A model generated the notes under the pieces. The model was not told the DNA's origin. It saw only the letters and a program-made list of their open reading frames with translations, and did no database searches. A stretch of 64,000 nucleotides of DNA from QIAW01 sp035487295 (GTDB lineage: Bacteria; Acidobacteriota; Terriglobia; Terriglobales; Acidobacteriaceae). Shown piece by piece: positions 1 through 8,549 of the stretch. How positions within the stretch are numbered: position 1 is the stretch's first letter; each line of letters starts with the position of its first letter. The stretch spans positions 175,639 to 239,638 of the forward strand of contig DATHMH010000001.1 of NCBI GenBank assembly GCA_035487295.1. The letters run 5' to 3'. Position numbers and translations under genes: made by a program.

Positions 1-180
1 CAGGGTTTGCGTCAGCCGGGCTGAACAAATATTGAATCTCATGTCTACCTCTCGAATTTTGGGCTGCAAAGTGTAGCACGGATTCGGCGCTGCCCCGCAG
101 GCGGTTTCGCGGAACGTGTCATTCCTCCTGCGCGGTGGGCCTCTAGCGCGCTGGTTTCTGAAAGCCCAGCCGGCTTAGTT
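1..180. other. non-coding left edge
   Basis: No supported gene is seen here. The stretch lies downstream of the STAS gene, which is on the minus strand. An alternative reading frame of the STAS gene stays open to about position 150; see the finding on its possible frameshift. Confidence 0.4.
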
Positions 181-480
181 TCAAGAGGCGAGTGAACTGG
201 GAGAACTGGATCGGGTGTAGGTGACCGGCGTGACCAGGTTCTTGAACTTTATCTTGCCGCCGGCGGCGCGAGCGGTAGAGTAGAGGCTCACCAGGACGCC
301 CAGACCGCTGCTGTCAATGTAGCTCACTTGCCCCAGGTCCAAAACTACATTGGGGTTGAATTTCATGAGCTGCTGTACCTTTTCCCGCAGCTCTGAACCC
401 TCAGGTCCGGCGACAATTTGGCCTTGGCAGGCCAAAGTTACGGTTCCATCCGACGTCTGTGTACCAAATGATAATGTCAT
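181..480 (-). CDS. STAS-domain protein (anti-sigma factor antagonist type)
   Basis: A 99-residue single-domain STAS protein. The central VVLDLGQVSYIDSSGLGVLV matches the SpoIIAA-type core, with the phosphorylatable serine in the DSSGLG loop. Family members act in the cytoplasm by binding an anti-sigma factor or switch kinase in a phosphorylation-dependent way. The start is the internal ATG at 480, which has a GGAG upstream; an upstream in-frame ATG at 516 has no such support. The last 15 residues (TYTRSSSPSSLAS) do not look like the usual C-terminal helix, which raises the possibility of a frameshift. No partner kinase or sigma gene is adjacent. Confidence 0.8.
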   Translation of the reverse strand: MTLSFGTQTSDGTVTLACQGQIVAGPEGSELREKVQQLMKFNPNVVLDLGQVSYIDSSGLGVLVSLYSTARAAGGKIKFKNLVTPVTYTRSSSPSSLAS

Positions 481-562
481 AACCGGTCTTCTCCTGGTGC
501 TCCCTGACGCGTACATATCCTAGGCGATAACCGGTTCTGGTTCAAGTTTGGTGTTAAGGTTT

Positions 563-1339
563 TTATTTTAGCGCTCCCGGTATGGCAGGTTTGGATGTTT
601 CACCGGGCAAAATTGCGGAGTGCTCCAGTTTCAGTGCAACTCCGGTCAGCTTCAGGCGGCGGGACTCGTGCAGATAAAATGCCACCATCTTTGCAGCCGC
701 TGCGTAGTCCAAACCTTCATGACGAATATTGGAGATGCAGTTGCGTTCCGCATCGGTACGGCCTGGCTGCGGCGACCAGGTGACGTAGACACCCAGACTG
801 TCGGGCGAACTCAGCCCCGGCCGCTCGCCGATGAGCACCACGGAAGTCCTGGCCTCGAGCGCTGCTCCGATGGAATCGCCAATCGCCACTCGTCCCTGCT
901 CGACCACGCACACTGGAGCGATAGACCACGAGCTGCGATCGAGCAGCGGAAGCACTGCATCGAGCAGCGCCAGCGCGTGCCGGTTAACGGCCAGCGCCGA
1001 GAGACCATCGGCAATCACAAACACAACATCACAGGGAGATGTGGCAAGCTCAGCTGCTGATTCTGGAGCAAGCCTGCGGCCAAGATCAGGATGACGAAGA
1101 TAGCTTGCGCGGTCGGGAGCGGCGCTTCTGAGTGCGCAGCAGGGCAGGTTGCGCCGGCGCAATCCATCAAGAAGCGAATCCACGTCGAGCGCGGCATGCA
1201 CAGCATCGCGGGCCTGTGCGTGAGCGAGCTGGAAATCGAGTATCTCGCGGGTGGCGACGGCCGATCCTGCTTTGCCCAGAGCGACGCGGGCGGGAGTGTA
1301 ATGCCGCAGGTCTGGCTTGGGCGTCTTAGTTATCGTCAT
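563..1339 (-). CDS. eutC: ethanolamine ammonia-lyase small subunit
   Basis: EutC, 258 residues, is the light chain of adenosylcobalamin-dependent ethanolamine ammonia-lyase, which converts ethanolamine to acetaldehyde and ammonia. Recognisable EutC segments are DVVFVIADGLSALAVN, VVLIGERPGLSSPDSLGVY and the C-terminal NCISNIRHEGLDYAAAAK, which help form the cobalamin site at the subunit interface. The start at 1339 overlaps the stop of eutB in an ATGA arrangement, so translation is probably coupled. Earlier in-frame starts inside eutB are unlikely. No eutA reactivase, microcompartment shell gene or ethanolamine permease is nearby, so this is a minimal catabolic pair. Confidence 0.95.
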   Translation of the reverse strand: MTITKTPKPDLRHYTPARVALGKAGSAVATREILDFQLAHAQARDAVHAALDVDSLLDGLRRRNLPCCALRSAAPDRASYLRHPDLGRRLAPESAAELATSPCDVVFVIADGLSALAVNRHALALLDAVLPLLDRSSWSIAPVCVVEQGRVAIGDSIGAALEARTSVVLIGERPGLSSPDSLGVYVTWSPQPGRTDAERNCISNIRHEGLDYAAAAKMVAFYLHESRRLKLTGVALKLEHSAILPGETSKPAIPGALK

Positions 1340-2706
1340 GGCGTGGTTTGAATTGTTGCGCCCGCCGGCAGCAGTGCCTGCACCGTGAGCTGGCGCGATT
1401 CGCCGCCGGCCAGCCACGCTTCGAATTCTGGGGCGGGGCGCAACCCTAACACCGAGCGCAGGTAGAGAGCATCATGGAACGACGTGCTCTGGTAGTTCAG
1501 CATGATGTCGTCAGCTCCCGGGACCCCCATAATGTAATTCACTCCGGCCACGCCCAGCAGAGTGAGCAGCGTATCCATATCGTCCTGGTCGGCTTCGGCG
1601 TGGTTGGTGTAGCAGACATCGCAGCCCATGGGCAGGCCCAGCAGCTTTCCGCAGAAGTGGTCTTCCAGCCCGGCGCGTATGATCTGCTTGCCGTCATAAA
1701 GATACTCAGGGCCAATAAAGCCTACGACAGTATTGACCAGCATCGGCCGGTAGCGGCGCGCTACGGCGTAGGCGCGCGCTTCCAGCGTCTGCTGATCGCA
1801 ACCATGGTGCGCTCCCGCCGAGAGGGCACTGCCCTGGCCGGTCTCAAAGTACATCAGGTTATCGCCGATTGTGCCGCGATGCAATTCACGCGCCGCCTGA
1901 TGCGCTTCATCGAGCAGGGCCAGATTGATGCCGAAAGATGTGTTGGTCGCTTCGCTTCCCCCGATGGATTGGAAGACGAGGTCAACCGGCGCCCCCTGTC
2001 GCAAGGCTTGCATCTGGGTGGTGACGTGGGCCAGCACACAGCTCTGGGTGGGGATTGCGTATTTTTCGCGAGCATGTTCGATCAGCCGTAACAAAGTAAC
2101 GACCGTCGCCACGTTGTCGCTGACTGGATTGATGCCAATGACGGCGTCGCCCGAACCGAGCGAGAGCCCATCAACAATCGATGCGGCAATTCCGACCGGA
2201 TCGTCGGTAGGATGATTGGGTTGCAGGCGCGTCGAAAGTCTGCCGGGCAGTCCTACCGTGGTGCGGAAGCGGGTCACCACGCGAATCTTGCGGGCCACGG
2301 CGATCAGGTCTTGCGCCAGCATAAGCTTCGATACAGCAGCCGCCATCTCAGGCGTTATTCCGGATGCGAGCGCCGCGAGCACGTCGCTGGTGGCCTCGTC
2401 ACTCAGCAGCCAATCGCGGAACTCACCCACGGTTAGTGACGCAATGGGCGCGAAGGCGGCGGCGTCATGTAGATCGACGATCAGCCGGGTGACCTCGTCG
2501 GATTCGTAAGGGATGATTGCTTCTTTGAGAAACTGGTCAAGCGGCACATCTGCCAGCGCCAGCCGCGCCGCTACACGTTCTTCCGCGCTGCGGGCGCTGA
2601 TGCCCGCCAGTTCATCCCCCGATCGCGCCGGCGATGCTTTGGCCAGTACATCTTTCAGGCTGGCAAAGCTGTAAGTAGCGCCGCGAATGGTTTGACTGAG
2701 AGACAT
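1336..2706 (-). CDS. eutB: ethanolamine ammonia-lyase large subunit
   Basis: EutB, 456 residues, full length for the family, forms the TIM-barrel catalytic heavy chain. Characteristic stretches are VVTRFRTTVGLPGRL, DDPVGIAASIVDGLSLGSGDAVIGINP and MYFETGQGSALSAGAHHG, which build the substrate and B12 pocket. It is followed by eutC with a 4-base ATGA overlap. The start lies only 13 bases after the stop of the upstream VWFA-related gene on the same strand, so it may be read from that gene's promoter. Cobalamin is required for activity, and no cobalamin riboswitch was recognised in front of the cluster. Confidence 0.97.
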   Translation of the reverse strand: MSLSQTIRGATYSFASLKDVLAKASPARSGDELAGISARSAEERVAARLALADVPLDQFLKEAIIPYESDEVTRLIVDLHDAAAFAPIASLTVGEFRDWLLSDEATSDVLAALASGITPEMAAAVSKLMLAQDLIAVARKIRVVTRFRTTVGLPGRLSTRLQPNHPTDDPVGIAASIVDGLSLGSGDAVIGINPVSDNVATVVTLLRLIEHAREKYAIPTQSCVLAHVTTQMQALRQGAPVDLVFQSIGGSEATNTSFGINLALLDEAHQAARELHRGTIGDNLMYFETGQGSALSAGAHHGCDQQTLEARAYAVARRYRPMLVNTVVGFIGPEYLYDGKQIIRAGLEDHFCGKLLGLPMGCDVCYTNHAEADQDDMDTLLTLLGVAGVNYIMGVPGADDIMLNYQSTSFHDALYLRSVLGLRPAPEFEAWLAGGESRQLTVQALLPAGATIQTTP

Positions 2707-2719
2707 AGCCTCAGGGTCC

Positions 2720-4576
2720 CTAGCGTCGAATGAGCTGCGGGAGCGGAAGCGGCAATGCGATCTTGCCGGTTGCGGTGCCGATCAGCCCGCTGCGATTGTC
2801 GCGGACAGCAAGCCGCAAAAGATAACTCCCAGTGGGCAATACGATCTGGTTTTTGCAAGGAAAACCGGACTGCAAAATTCTCTCATAAGTTTCCGGGTGC
2901 AGAGAAGACTTTACGGTACTCGTGACTGAGTTCACCAGCTTGCCTTTTTCGCTATACGCCTGCACCAGGCAATCCACACTGGCATGTTCCAATCCATCGC
3001 TTCCGCGTTCAAACACAACCGCGTGTGGATCAATTCCGTAACTAAGGCTGATCTGGTTTGAGATTTCTTCCGAAGACGAAGATACATCGGCCCGGAAGAA
3101 CAGACCTGTGGAATTTGGATGATCGAGGTTCAGCGCATCATTGAGCTCGAGTTCGCGCAGATGAGATCCCTGGCTGGTCTTCTCTTGTGGGTCAGCCGCA
3201 TAATATCCTGGGCGATATCGCAGCCCGATTCCTTGACGATCAACCTTGACCTGCAACTTGCGGAATTTGCCGTTCCAGTCCTTGTTCTCAGGATAATATC
3301 CCAACGTGTAATAGGTTGAGCCATCGTTCACGCTATCGCGAATCGCTCCGTCGATGTCATTGCGATTGTAGTAGGCCTTGCCGCCGGTTTCTTCGGCAAG
3401 CGAATCCATGGCACTGTGTGTTTCAACGAGCTGGTTCGAAGCGTTGGCCAATGCATTTTCCATCCGTTGGCCTGTTGCAAGAGTCCGGCCAAGACTGTCT
3501 GTGCCGTCGTTGGCGGCGTTGAAGTAATCGGAGCCCATAAGTCCGCGCGCGTCGACCGGGTAGACGGCGATTTGAGAATCGGTAAGCACCTGCGCCGTTT
3601 TTTCGATCTCTCTTTGATAACTCCGGGTGCCCGCAAACGTACCGCCGGGGGATGAGATGTTGTCCTTTGGGCTTATGGAGAGAGGGAACGCTTCTGTGAC
3701 CCAGATAAGGTTCTTCCTGCATTGGTATCCCGCAAGCGAATGGGCTATTGCCAGCAGCGCGTCCAGGGTGTAGCGAACCCGCAGGTCGGTCTGGAAGCTG
3801 GTTCGTTCCTGTTCGAAGTCCTGGATGGCCTGTATCATTTCCGGCGTTATTCCCTGTTGCGTCTCAAGATAGCCGGGAGGAAAAACCTTTGCCTCCGCGT
3901 CGCCGGAAGGATTGTCGAGCAGCGCAGAAGAGTGCAAGCTCACTCTATTGATCGCGTCTTTAAGAATATTAGGATCGGTTGTGAAGTCCTGTATGATCCG
4001 GAGCTTCTGTCCCAACGTGTAAACCGCCATAGGTTGATTGCCGGGCATGGTTTGCAGATAGTGCAGCATCTTATCCCGCACGTACGCCTGGTTGGGCACG
4101 GTGGTATTCAATGCGTCCAGCACAATTACATTGAGGGAACTGGCCGGTGGAAATTGCGGGATGTTAGTAAACACATGCGGCGGCAACGGCGGAAATTTAG
4201 ATTTGGGATCTGCCGTGACCGGACGCTGAAACCCGAAAGCGCGAATCTTCTGCGGTTTGCCATTTTCCAGGACCGTGAAGTCTTCGGGCTTGAGGTCGAG
4301 GAGCGCATGCCCCTGGGCATCGGTTGCCACTACTGCGATCATGACCAGACGGGTGGTCACCTTCAGGACCATTGCCGATTCCAGGGCCGTCGCAGGTTCT
4401 CCTGCCTGCGGCGCCGGCTGTGGCTTTGACGATGAACTTTGCGGAGAACTGGACAACGACGGGACCTGTGATTGCGCAGGGGGACTGGTTTGATTTTGCG
4501 CCTGCTGGTAAGCAAAGGCGACAACGGAAAACATCAGGCTCAACAAGATCAGACGGCAGGCCGATAATGCGCGCAA
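2720..4576 (-). CDS. secreted VWFA-related domain protein (acidobacterial type), copy 1
   Basis: A 618-residue protein with an N-terminal signal peptide (LILLSLMFSVVAFAYQQ), a Pro/Ser/Gln-rich linker, and a VWFA-related region of the type abundant in Acidobacteriota (VTTRLVMIAVVATDAQGHAL, DFTVLENGKPQKIRAFGFQR, SLNVIVLDALNT). The second half contains GGKAYYNRNDIDGAIRD and YYTLGYYP. Its function is unknown; extracytoplasmic protein binding is the general expectation for the fold. The start is TTG, with AGGAGCCTCCC directly upstream; the same TTG context is found in the paralogue on the 5' side. The downstream eutB gene is only 13 bases away. Confidence 0.85.
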   Translation of the reverse strand: MRALSACRLILLSLMFSVVAFAYQQAQNQTSPPAQSQVPSLSSSPQSSSSKPQPAPQAGEPATALESAMVLKVTTRLVMIAVVATDAQGHALLDLKPEDFTVLENGKPQKIRAFGFQRPVTADPKSKFPPLPPHVFTNIPQFPPASSLNVIVLDALNTTVPNQAYVRDKMLHYLQTMPGNQPMAVYTLGQKLRIIQDFTTDPNILKDAINRVSLHSSALLDNPSGDAEAKVFPPGYLETQQGITPEMIQAIQDFEQERTSFQTDLRVRYTLDALLAIAHSLAGYQCRKNLIWVTEAFPLSISPKDNISSPGGTFAGTRSYQREIEKTAQVLTDSQIAVYPVDARGLMGSDYFNAANDGTDSLGRTLATGQRMENALANASNQLVETHSAMDSLAEETGGKAYYNRNDIDGAIRDSVNDGSTYYTLGYYPENKDWNGKFRKLQVKVDRQGIGLRYRPGYYAADPQEKTSQGSHLRELELNDALNLDHPNSTGLFFRADVSSSSEEISNQISLSYGIDPHAVVFERGSDGLEHASVDCLVQAYSEKGKLVNSVTSTVKSSLHPETYERILQSGFPCKNQIVLPTGSYLLRLAVRDNRSGLIGTATGKIALPLPLPQLIRR

Positions 4577-4692
4577 GGGAGGCTCCTTGATTGTTGAAAT
4601 GCAAATCTTATCAAGGGTCGGTCTTCGGGGGAAATCAATATAAGGTTAAAGCCATGGCGGGCGTTGCTCAGCTTCCAGCCATGGGTATCATG

Positions 4693-6582
4693 TTACTGCA
4701 CCTTGGCTTCAGTAAGTTTAGGCACGTTGACTTTGGCGTTGGCAGTTCCGATCAGTCCCGTGCGGTTGTCGCGCACCGCAAGCCGAAGCAGGTAGTTTCC
4801 AGCCGGCAACGCGATCTCAGACTTGCAGGGAAGACCAGACTTCAGGACCTTCTGGAACGTCTCCTGCTTCATAGCGGCTTTTACCGTACTGCCGCCTGAA
4901 TTCACCGGTTTGCCATTTTCGTCGAAAGCCTGCACTACACATTCCACATCCGCGTGCTCTGTGCCATCCTCGCCATGTTCCACCCTCAGAGCGTGCAGAT
5001 CAACCGCATACCCAATCGTCACGTTGCCTTTGCCGGGCTCGGAGGGCGGCATGACTTGCGCCTCAAAAAACAGGGCTGTCGAAACCGGATGATCCAGGTT
5101 CAGGGCGTCCCCAAGCTCTCGCGCCCTCTGTTTCTCATCTTCTTTGAGGTAAGCCGCCGGATCAGACGCGTAATATCCCAGGCGATAGCGGAGCGTAACG
5201 CCGTGACGTTCTACTTTCACCTGTATCTTGCGGAACTTCCCGTCCCATTCTTTGTTATCGGGATAGTATCCCAACATGTAGTAGGTAGAGCCGTCGCTGA
5301 TGCCATCGCGGACCGCTCCGTCAAGATCGTTGCGGTTATAGTAGGCTTTGCCGCCGGTGCGGTCGGCCAGCAGGTCCATCGCGTCGTGAGCCGCAAAAAG
5401 ACTGGATGATTCCTGCTGCAGCGCGCTTCCGAGCTGTATGCCCCCTGTCCGGGCCACGCCCAAGCGGCCGAAGCGGTCGGCGCCAGTGCTGACCCCCGAA
5501 AAGCTGCCGGGAGGTTCGAGTCCCCGGGGATCAACCGGATAGATTGCGACCTGGGCGTCAGTCAGCAACTCAGCGGTCTTGCTGAGGTCGTCAGAATAGT
5601 GCCGCGTGCCGGCGAATTCCGCGCCCCGATGTACCGAGGTATCGGGACTGATGGCAAACGGAAATGCTTCCGAAATCCAGATGAGATTCTTCCTTCCCTG
5701 ATATCCCTCGAGCCAATGCCCAATCGATTGCAGCGCGTCGAGTGTATAGCGAACACGCAAGTCGGTCTGGACCGCGGTGCGCTCCGCTTCAAACCTCTCA
5801 ATCGATTCCTGCACGTCAGGCGGCAGGTCAGCAGGAATCATACGAGGGAGCACCTGTTCCTCTGCGCTGACGGAATTGTCGAGGAGTGGGGAAAGTTGCC
5901 CGTTTGCCTTCCTGACTGCTTCCTTGAGGATATTAGGGTCGATGGTGAAGTCCTGTAGCATCCGCAGCTTCTCTCCCAGCGTGAAAACCGCCGTGGGTGA
6001 ATCCGAGGGCATGGTTTCGAGGTAGTGCAGCATCTTCTGGCGGGCGTATGACTGATTCGTAAGCGGGGTGTTCAGTGCATCCAGCAGGATGACGTTCAAT
6101 GAGCTGCTGAGCTGGAATTGCGGAATATTCGTGAAGACGTTTGCCGGCAGAGCCGGTCTTTCAGTTTGAGCAGCTTTAGGCGGGGAGGACAGAGGATGTT
6201 GAAATCCAAAAGCCCGTACCTTCTGCGGTTTACCATCTTCCAGCACGGTGAAGTCCCTGGATTCAAGATCGAAGACAGCGTGGCCGTGTGAATCTGTGGC
6301 CACAACGTCAAGCATCACGAGACGAGTCGTAACCCTGAGAACCGTCGCAGATTCGTAGGCGGCCCCAGACTGCATGGTTTGCACCGCTGCAAGTGGCTTG
6401 TTCGTCTTAGAAGTTTCCGCCGGTTGCCCTTGAGGTAACGCTGGGCTCGCTTGATTCCCACTTTGCGCCGGCGGTGAGGAAGCAGCCGGAGCAGCCTCGG
6501 CAGGCGTCTGCTGGCCGGAATTGGCGCTGAAAGGAAACGTCAGGCAAACGAGAAAGAGAGCAGCGGCAGATAGCTTGCGCAA
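4693..6582 (-). CDS. secreted VWFA-related domain protein (acidobacterial type), copy 2
   Basis: A 629-residue paralogue of the next gene downstream, with the same order: signal peptide (KLSAAALFLVCLTFPFSA), Ala/Pro/Gln-rich linker, VWFA-related region (VTTRLVMLDVVATDSHGHAV, DFTVLEDGKPQKVRAFGFQ, SLNVILLDALNT), GGKAYYNRNDLDGAVRD and the closing DNRTGLIGTA segment. The frame is open to 6849, but the TTG at 6582 places the signal peptide at the N-terminus and has the same AGGAGTCCCTCCC leader as the paralogue. This points to a tandem duplication with conserved TTG initiation. Function unknown. A 116-base gap separates the two copies. Confidence 0.83.
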   Translation of the reverse strand: MRKLSAAALFLVCLTFPFSANSGQQTPAEAAPAASSPPAQSGNQASPALPQGQPAETSKTNKPLAAVQTMQSGAAYESATVLRVTTRLVMLDVVATDSHGHAVFDLESRDFTVLEDGKPQKVRAFGFQHPLSSPPKAAQTERPALPANVFTNIPQFQLSSSLNVILLDALNTPLTNQSYARQKMLHYLETMPSDSPTAVFTLGEKLRMLQDFTIDPNILKEAVRKANGQLSPLLDNSVSAEEQVLPRMIPADLPPDVQESIERFEAERTAVQTDLRVRYTLDALQSIGHWLEGYQGRKNLIWISEAFPFAISPDTSVHRGAEFAGTRHYSDDLSKTAELLTDAQVAIYPVDPRGLEPPGSFSGVSTGADRFGRLGVARTGGIQLGSALQQESSSLFAAHDAMDLLADRTGGKAYYNRNDLDGAVRDGISDGSTYYMLGYYPDNKEWDGKFRKIQVKVERHGVTLRYRLGYYASDPAAYLKEDEKQRARELGDALNLDHPVSTALFFEAQVMPPSEPGKGNVTIGYAVDLHALRVEHGEDGTEHADVECVVQAFDENGKPVNSGGSTVKAAMKQETFQKVLKSGLPCKSEIALPAGNYLLRLAVRDNRTGLIGTANAKVNVPKLTEAKVQ

Positions 6583-6877
6583 GGGAGGGACTCCTTGAGG
6601 ACTGAGACACAATCTTATCAAGGCTTCATCTTGAAAGGAAATTAATAGGGTGTAAGAGCATTGGTGGGATTGCCCGCTGCAATATACGCTGTTTCGGAAG
6701 CCGTCGCTCCGCACAATGGGCGGCAATCCGATCCACACTTCATCCGGCTGTTGAAACATTGCTGTATCCCGTTCCTGCAATGCTTCAGTTTTCGATGTTG
6801 TTGCCGCGTGAACATTTAGGCCAGTGGGATTATTGGACAACAAGTTCACAGCTATTTGTTCTAAACTGAAACCAAGT

Positions 6878-8548
6878 ATGGCTAAGCCGATTTTACTGAG
6901 CGTGGATGACGATTCGGATGTCTTGCGGGCCGTTGAACGCGACCTGCGTTCGCATTACGGCGCTGAATACCGCGTCCTGGTGAGCGATGCTCCCGAAGCG
7001 GCCCTCGACCTGGTAAAGCAGTTGAAGGTACGTAATGACAGCGTGGCCTTGTTTCTTGCCGATCAGCGTATGCCCAAGATGGATGGTGTGGGATTTCTGC
7101 GGGAGGCAATGCAGGTCTTTCCTCAGGCCAAGCGAGCGTTGCTCACTGCGTACGCAGATACAAACGCCGCTATCAGCGCTATCAACGAAGTCAACATCAA
7201 TTACTTTTTCTTGAAGCCCTGGGACCCGCCGGAAGAGCATCTTTATCCGCAGTTGGACGACTTGCTCGATGATTGGCAAGCTTCCTATCGCCCGGCATTT
7301 CAGGGAATCCAAGTGCTTGGGACCCGTTGGTCTCCGCGGTCATACGAGTTACGAGATTTTTTGGCCCGCAATCGGGTTCCATATCAGTGGATCGACGTTG
7401 AACTTTCCGCCAATGATCCGGAAACCAAGCGGCTTCTCGAGGCTTTAGGCCCGGAAGCGGCCAATCTGCCGGTCGTGCTCTTTCCTGACGGAACCAGGCT
7501 CCTGGAGAGCGCGCCGGCGGAAGTTGCACAAAAGGTCGGGTTGCGCACGCGAGCGCAAACCAGCTTTTATGATTTGGCAATCGTTGGCGGAGGGCCCGCA
7601 GGTCTTGCTGCGGCTGTTTACGGCGCGTCCGAAGGCTTGCACACGGTGATGATTGAACGGGAAGCGCCGGGCGGCCAGGCAGGAATGAGTTCACGTATCG
7701 AAAACTATCTTGGTTTTCCCAACGGTCTCAGCGGCGGCGATCTGGCCCGGCGCGCGGTTGTGCAAGCCCAGCGCTTTGGCGTGGAAATTCTGTCGCCGCA
7801 GGAGGCCATGAGTGTGCGAACGGAGGGATCTTATCGCATCCTCAAGTTGGCGGACGGGAGCGAGCTTTCATGCCACGCTTTGATGATCGCGACCGGAGTG
7901 CAGTGGCGGCGCCTGGAGGCGCCCGGGATCGACAGGCTGCAGGGCGCCGGCGTCTACTATGGCGGCGGCGCCACGGAAGCGCTTTCCTGCAAGGGTGAAA
8001 CCGTCTACGTCATAGGAGGCGCGAATTCTGCCGGCCAGGCAGCAATGAACTTCGCCAGATACGCGGACCGGGTTGTCATTCTTGTGCGCGGAAGCTCCCT
8101 GGCTAGCTCCATGTCGCAATATCTGATTGATCAGATCAAGGAGACACCGAACATTCAGTTGTGGGCTCATGCCAGTGTGGCTGAGGTGCATGGTGAAACG
8201 CACCTGGAAGAGGTTTCAGTTCTTTGCTCCGACACAAATAAGGTCGAGCGTGTGCCGGCAAATGCCATGTTCATCTTTATCGGGGCATTGCCGAGAACTG
8301 ACTGGTTGGCGGACGTAGTTGAGAGAGACGACCGCGGCTTCATTCTGACCGGTCCCGATCTCATATGGGAAGGGAAGCGCCCCAAGGGATGGACTCTGGA
8401 TAGAGACCCCTTTCTGCTGGAGACCAACATTCCCGGTCTTTTCGCGGTGGGAGATGTGCGCCATGGTTCCGTAAAGCGGGTCGCGTCCGGAGTTGGCGAG
8501 GGATCTGTGGCTGTGCAGTTCATTCATCAGTATTTGAGCAAGGTATAG
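6878..8548 (+). CDS. fused response regulator / glutaredoxin-like / thioredoxin reductase-like protein
   Basis: A 556-residue three-part fusion. Residues 1-135 are a complete receiver domain (acidic D10-D12, phosphoacceptor D62 in LADQRMPKMDG, conserved K in FFLKPWD). Residues about 145-220 resemble a thioredoxin/glutaredoxin-like module (VLGTRWSPRSYELRDFL, LPVVLFPDG) without a CxxC. Residues about 230-556 are a two-dinucleotide-fold flavoprotein with FAD motif GGGPAGLAAAVYGASEG and NADPH motif VIGGANSAGQAAMNFA. The redox CxxC of classical thioredoxin reductase is missing at the expected place. The ATG at 6878 is preferred because the receiver begins there. One base separates it from the following histidine kinase, so the two form an operon and a plausible signalling pair. 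Confidence 0.88.
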   Translation: MAKPILLSVDDDSDVLRAVERDLRSHYGAEYRVLVSDAPEAALDLVKQLKVRNDSVALFLADQRMPKMDGVGFLREAMQVFPQAKRALLTAYADTNAAISAINEVNINYFFLKPWDPPEEHLYPQLDDLLDDWQASYRPAFQGIQVLGTRWSPRSYELRDFLARNRVPYQWIDVELSANDPETKRLLEALGPEAANLPVVLFPDGTRLLESAPAEVAQKVGLRTRAQTSFYDLAIVGGGPAGLAAAVYGASEGLHTVMIEREAPGGQAGMSSRIENYLGFPNGLSGGDLARRAVVQAQRFGVEILSPQEAMSVRTEGSYRILKLADGSELSCHALMIATGVQWRRLEAPGIDRLQGAGVYYGGGATEALSCKGETVYVIGGANSAGQAAMNFARYADRVVILVRGSSLASSMSQYLIDQIKETPNIQLWAHASVAEVHGETHLEEVSVLCSDTNKVERVPANAMFIFIGALPRTDWLADVVERDDRGFILTGPDLIWEGKRPKGWTLDRDPFLLETNIPGLFAVGDVRHGSVKRVASGVGEGSVAVQFIHQYLSKV

Positions 8549-8549
8549 C

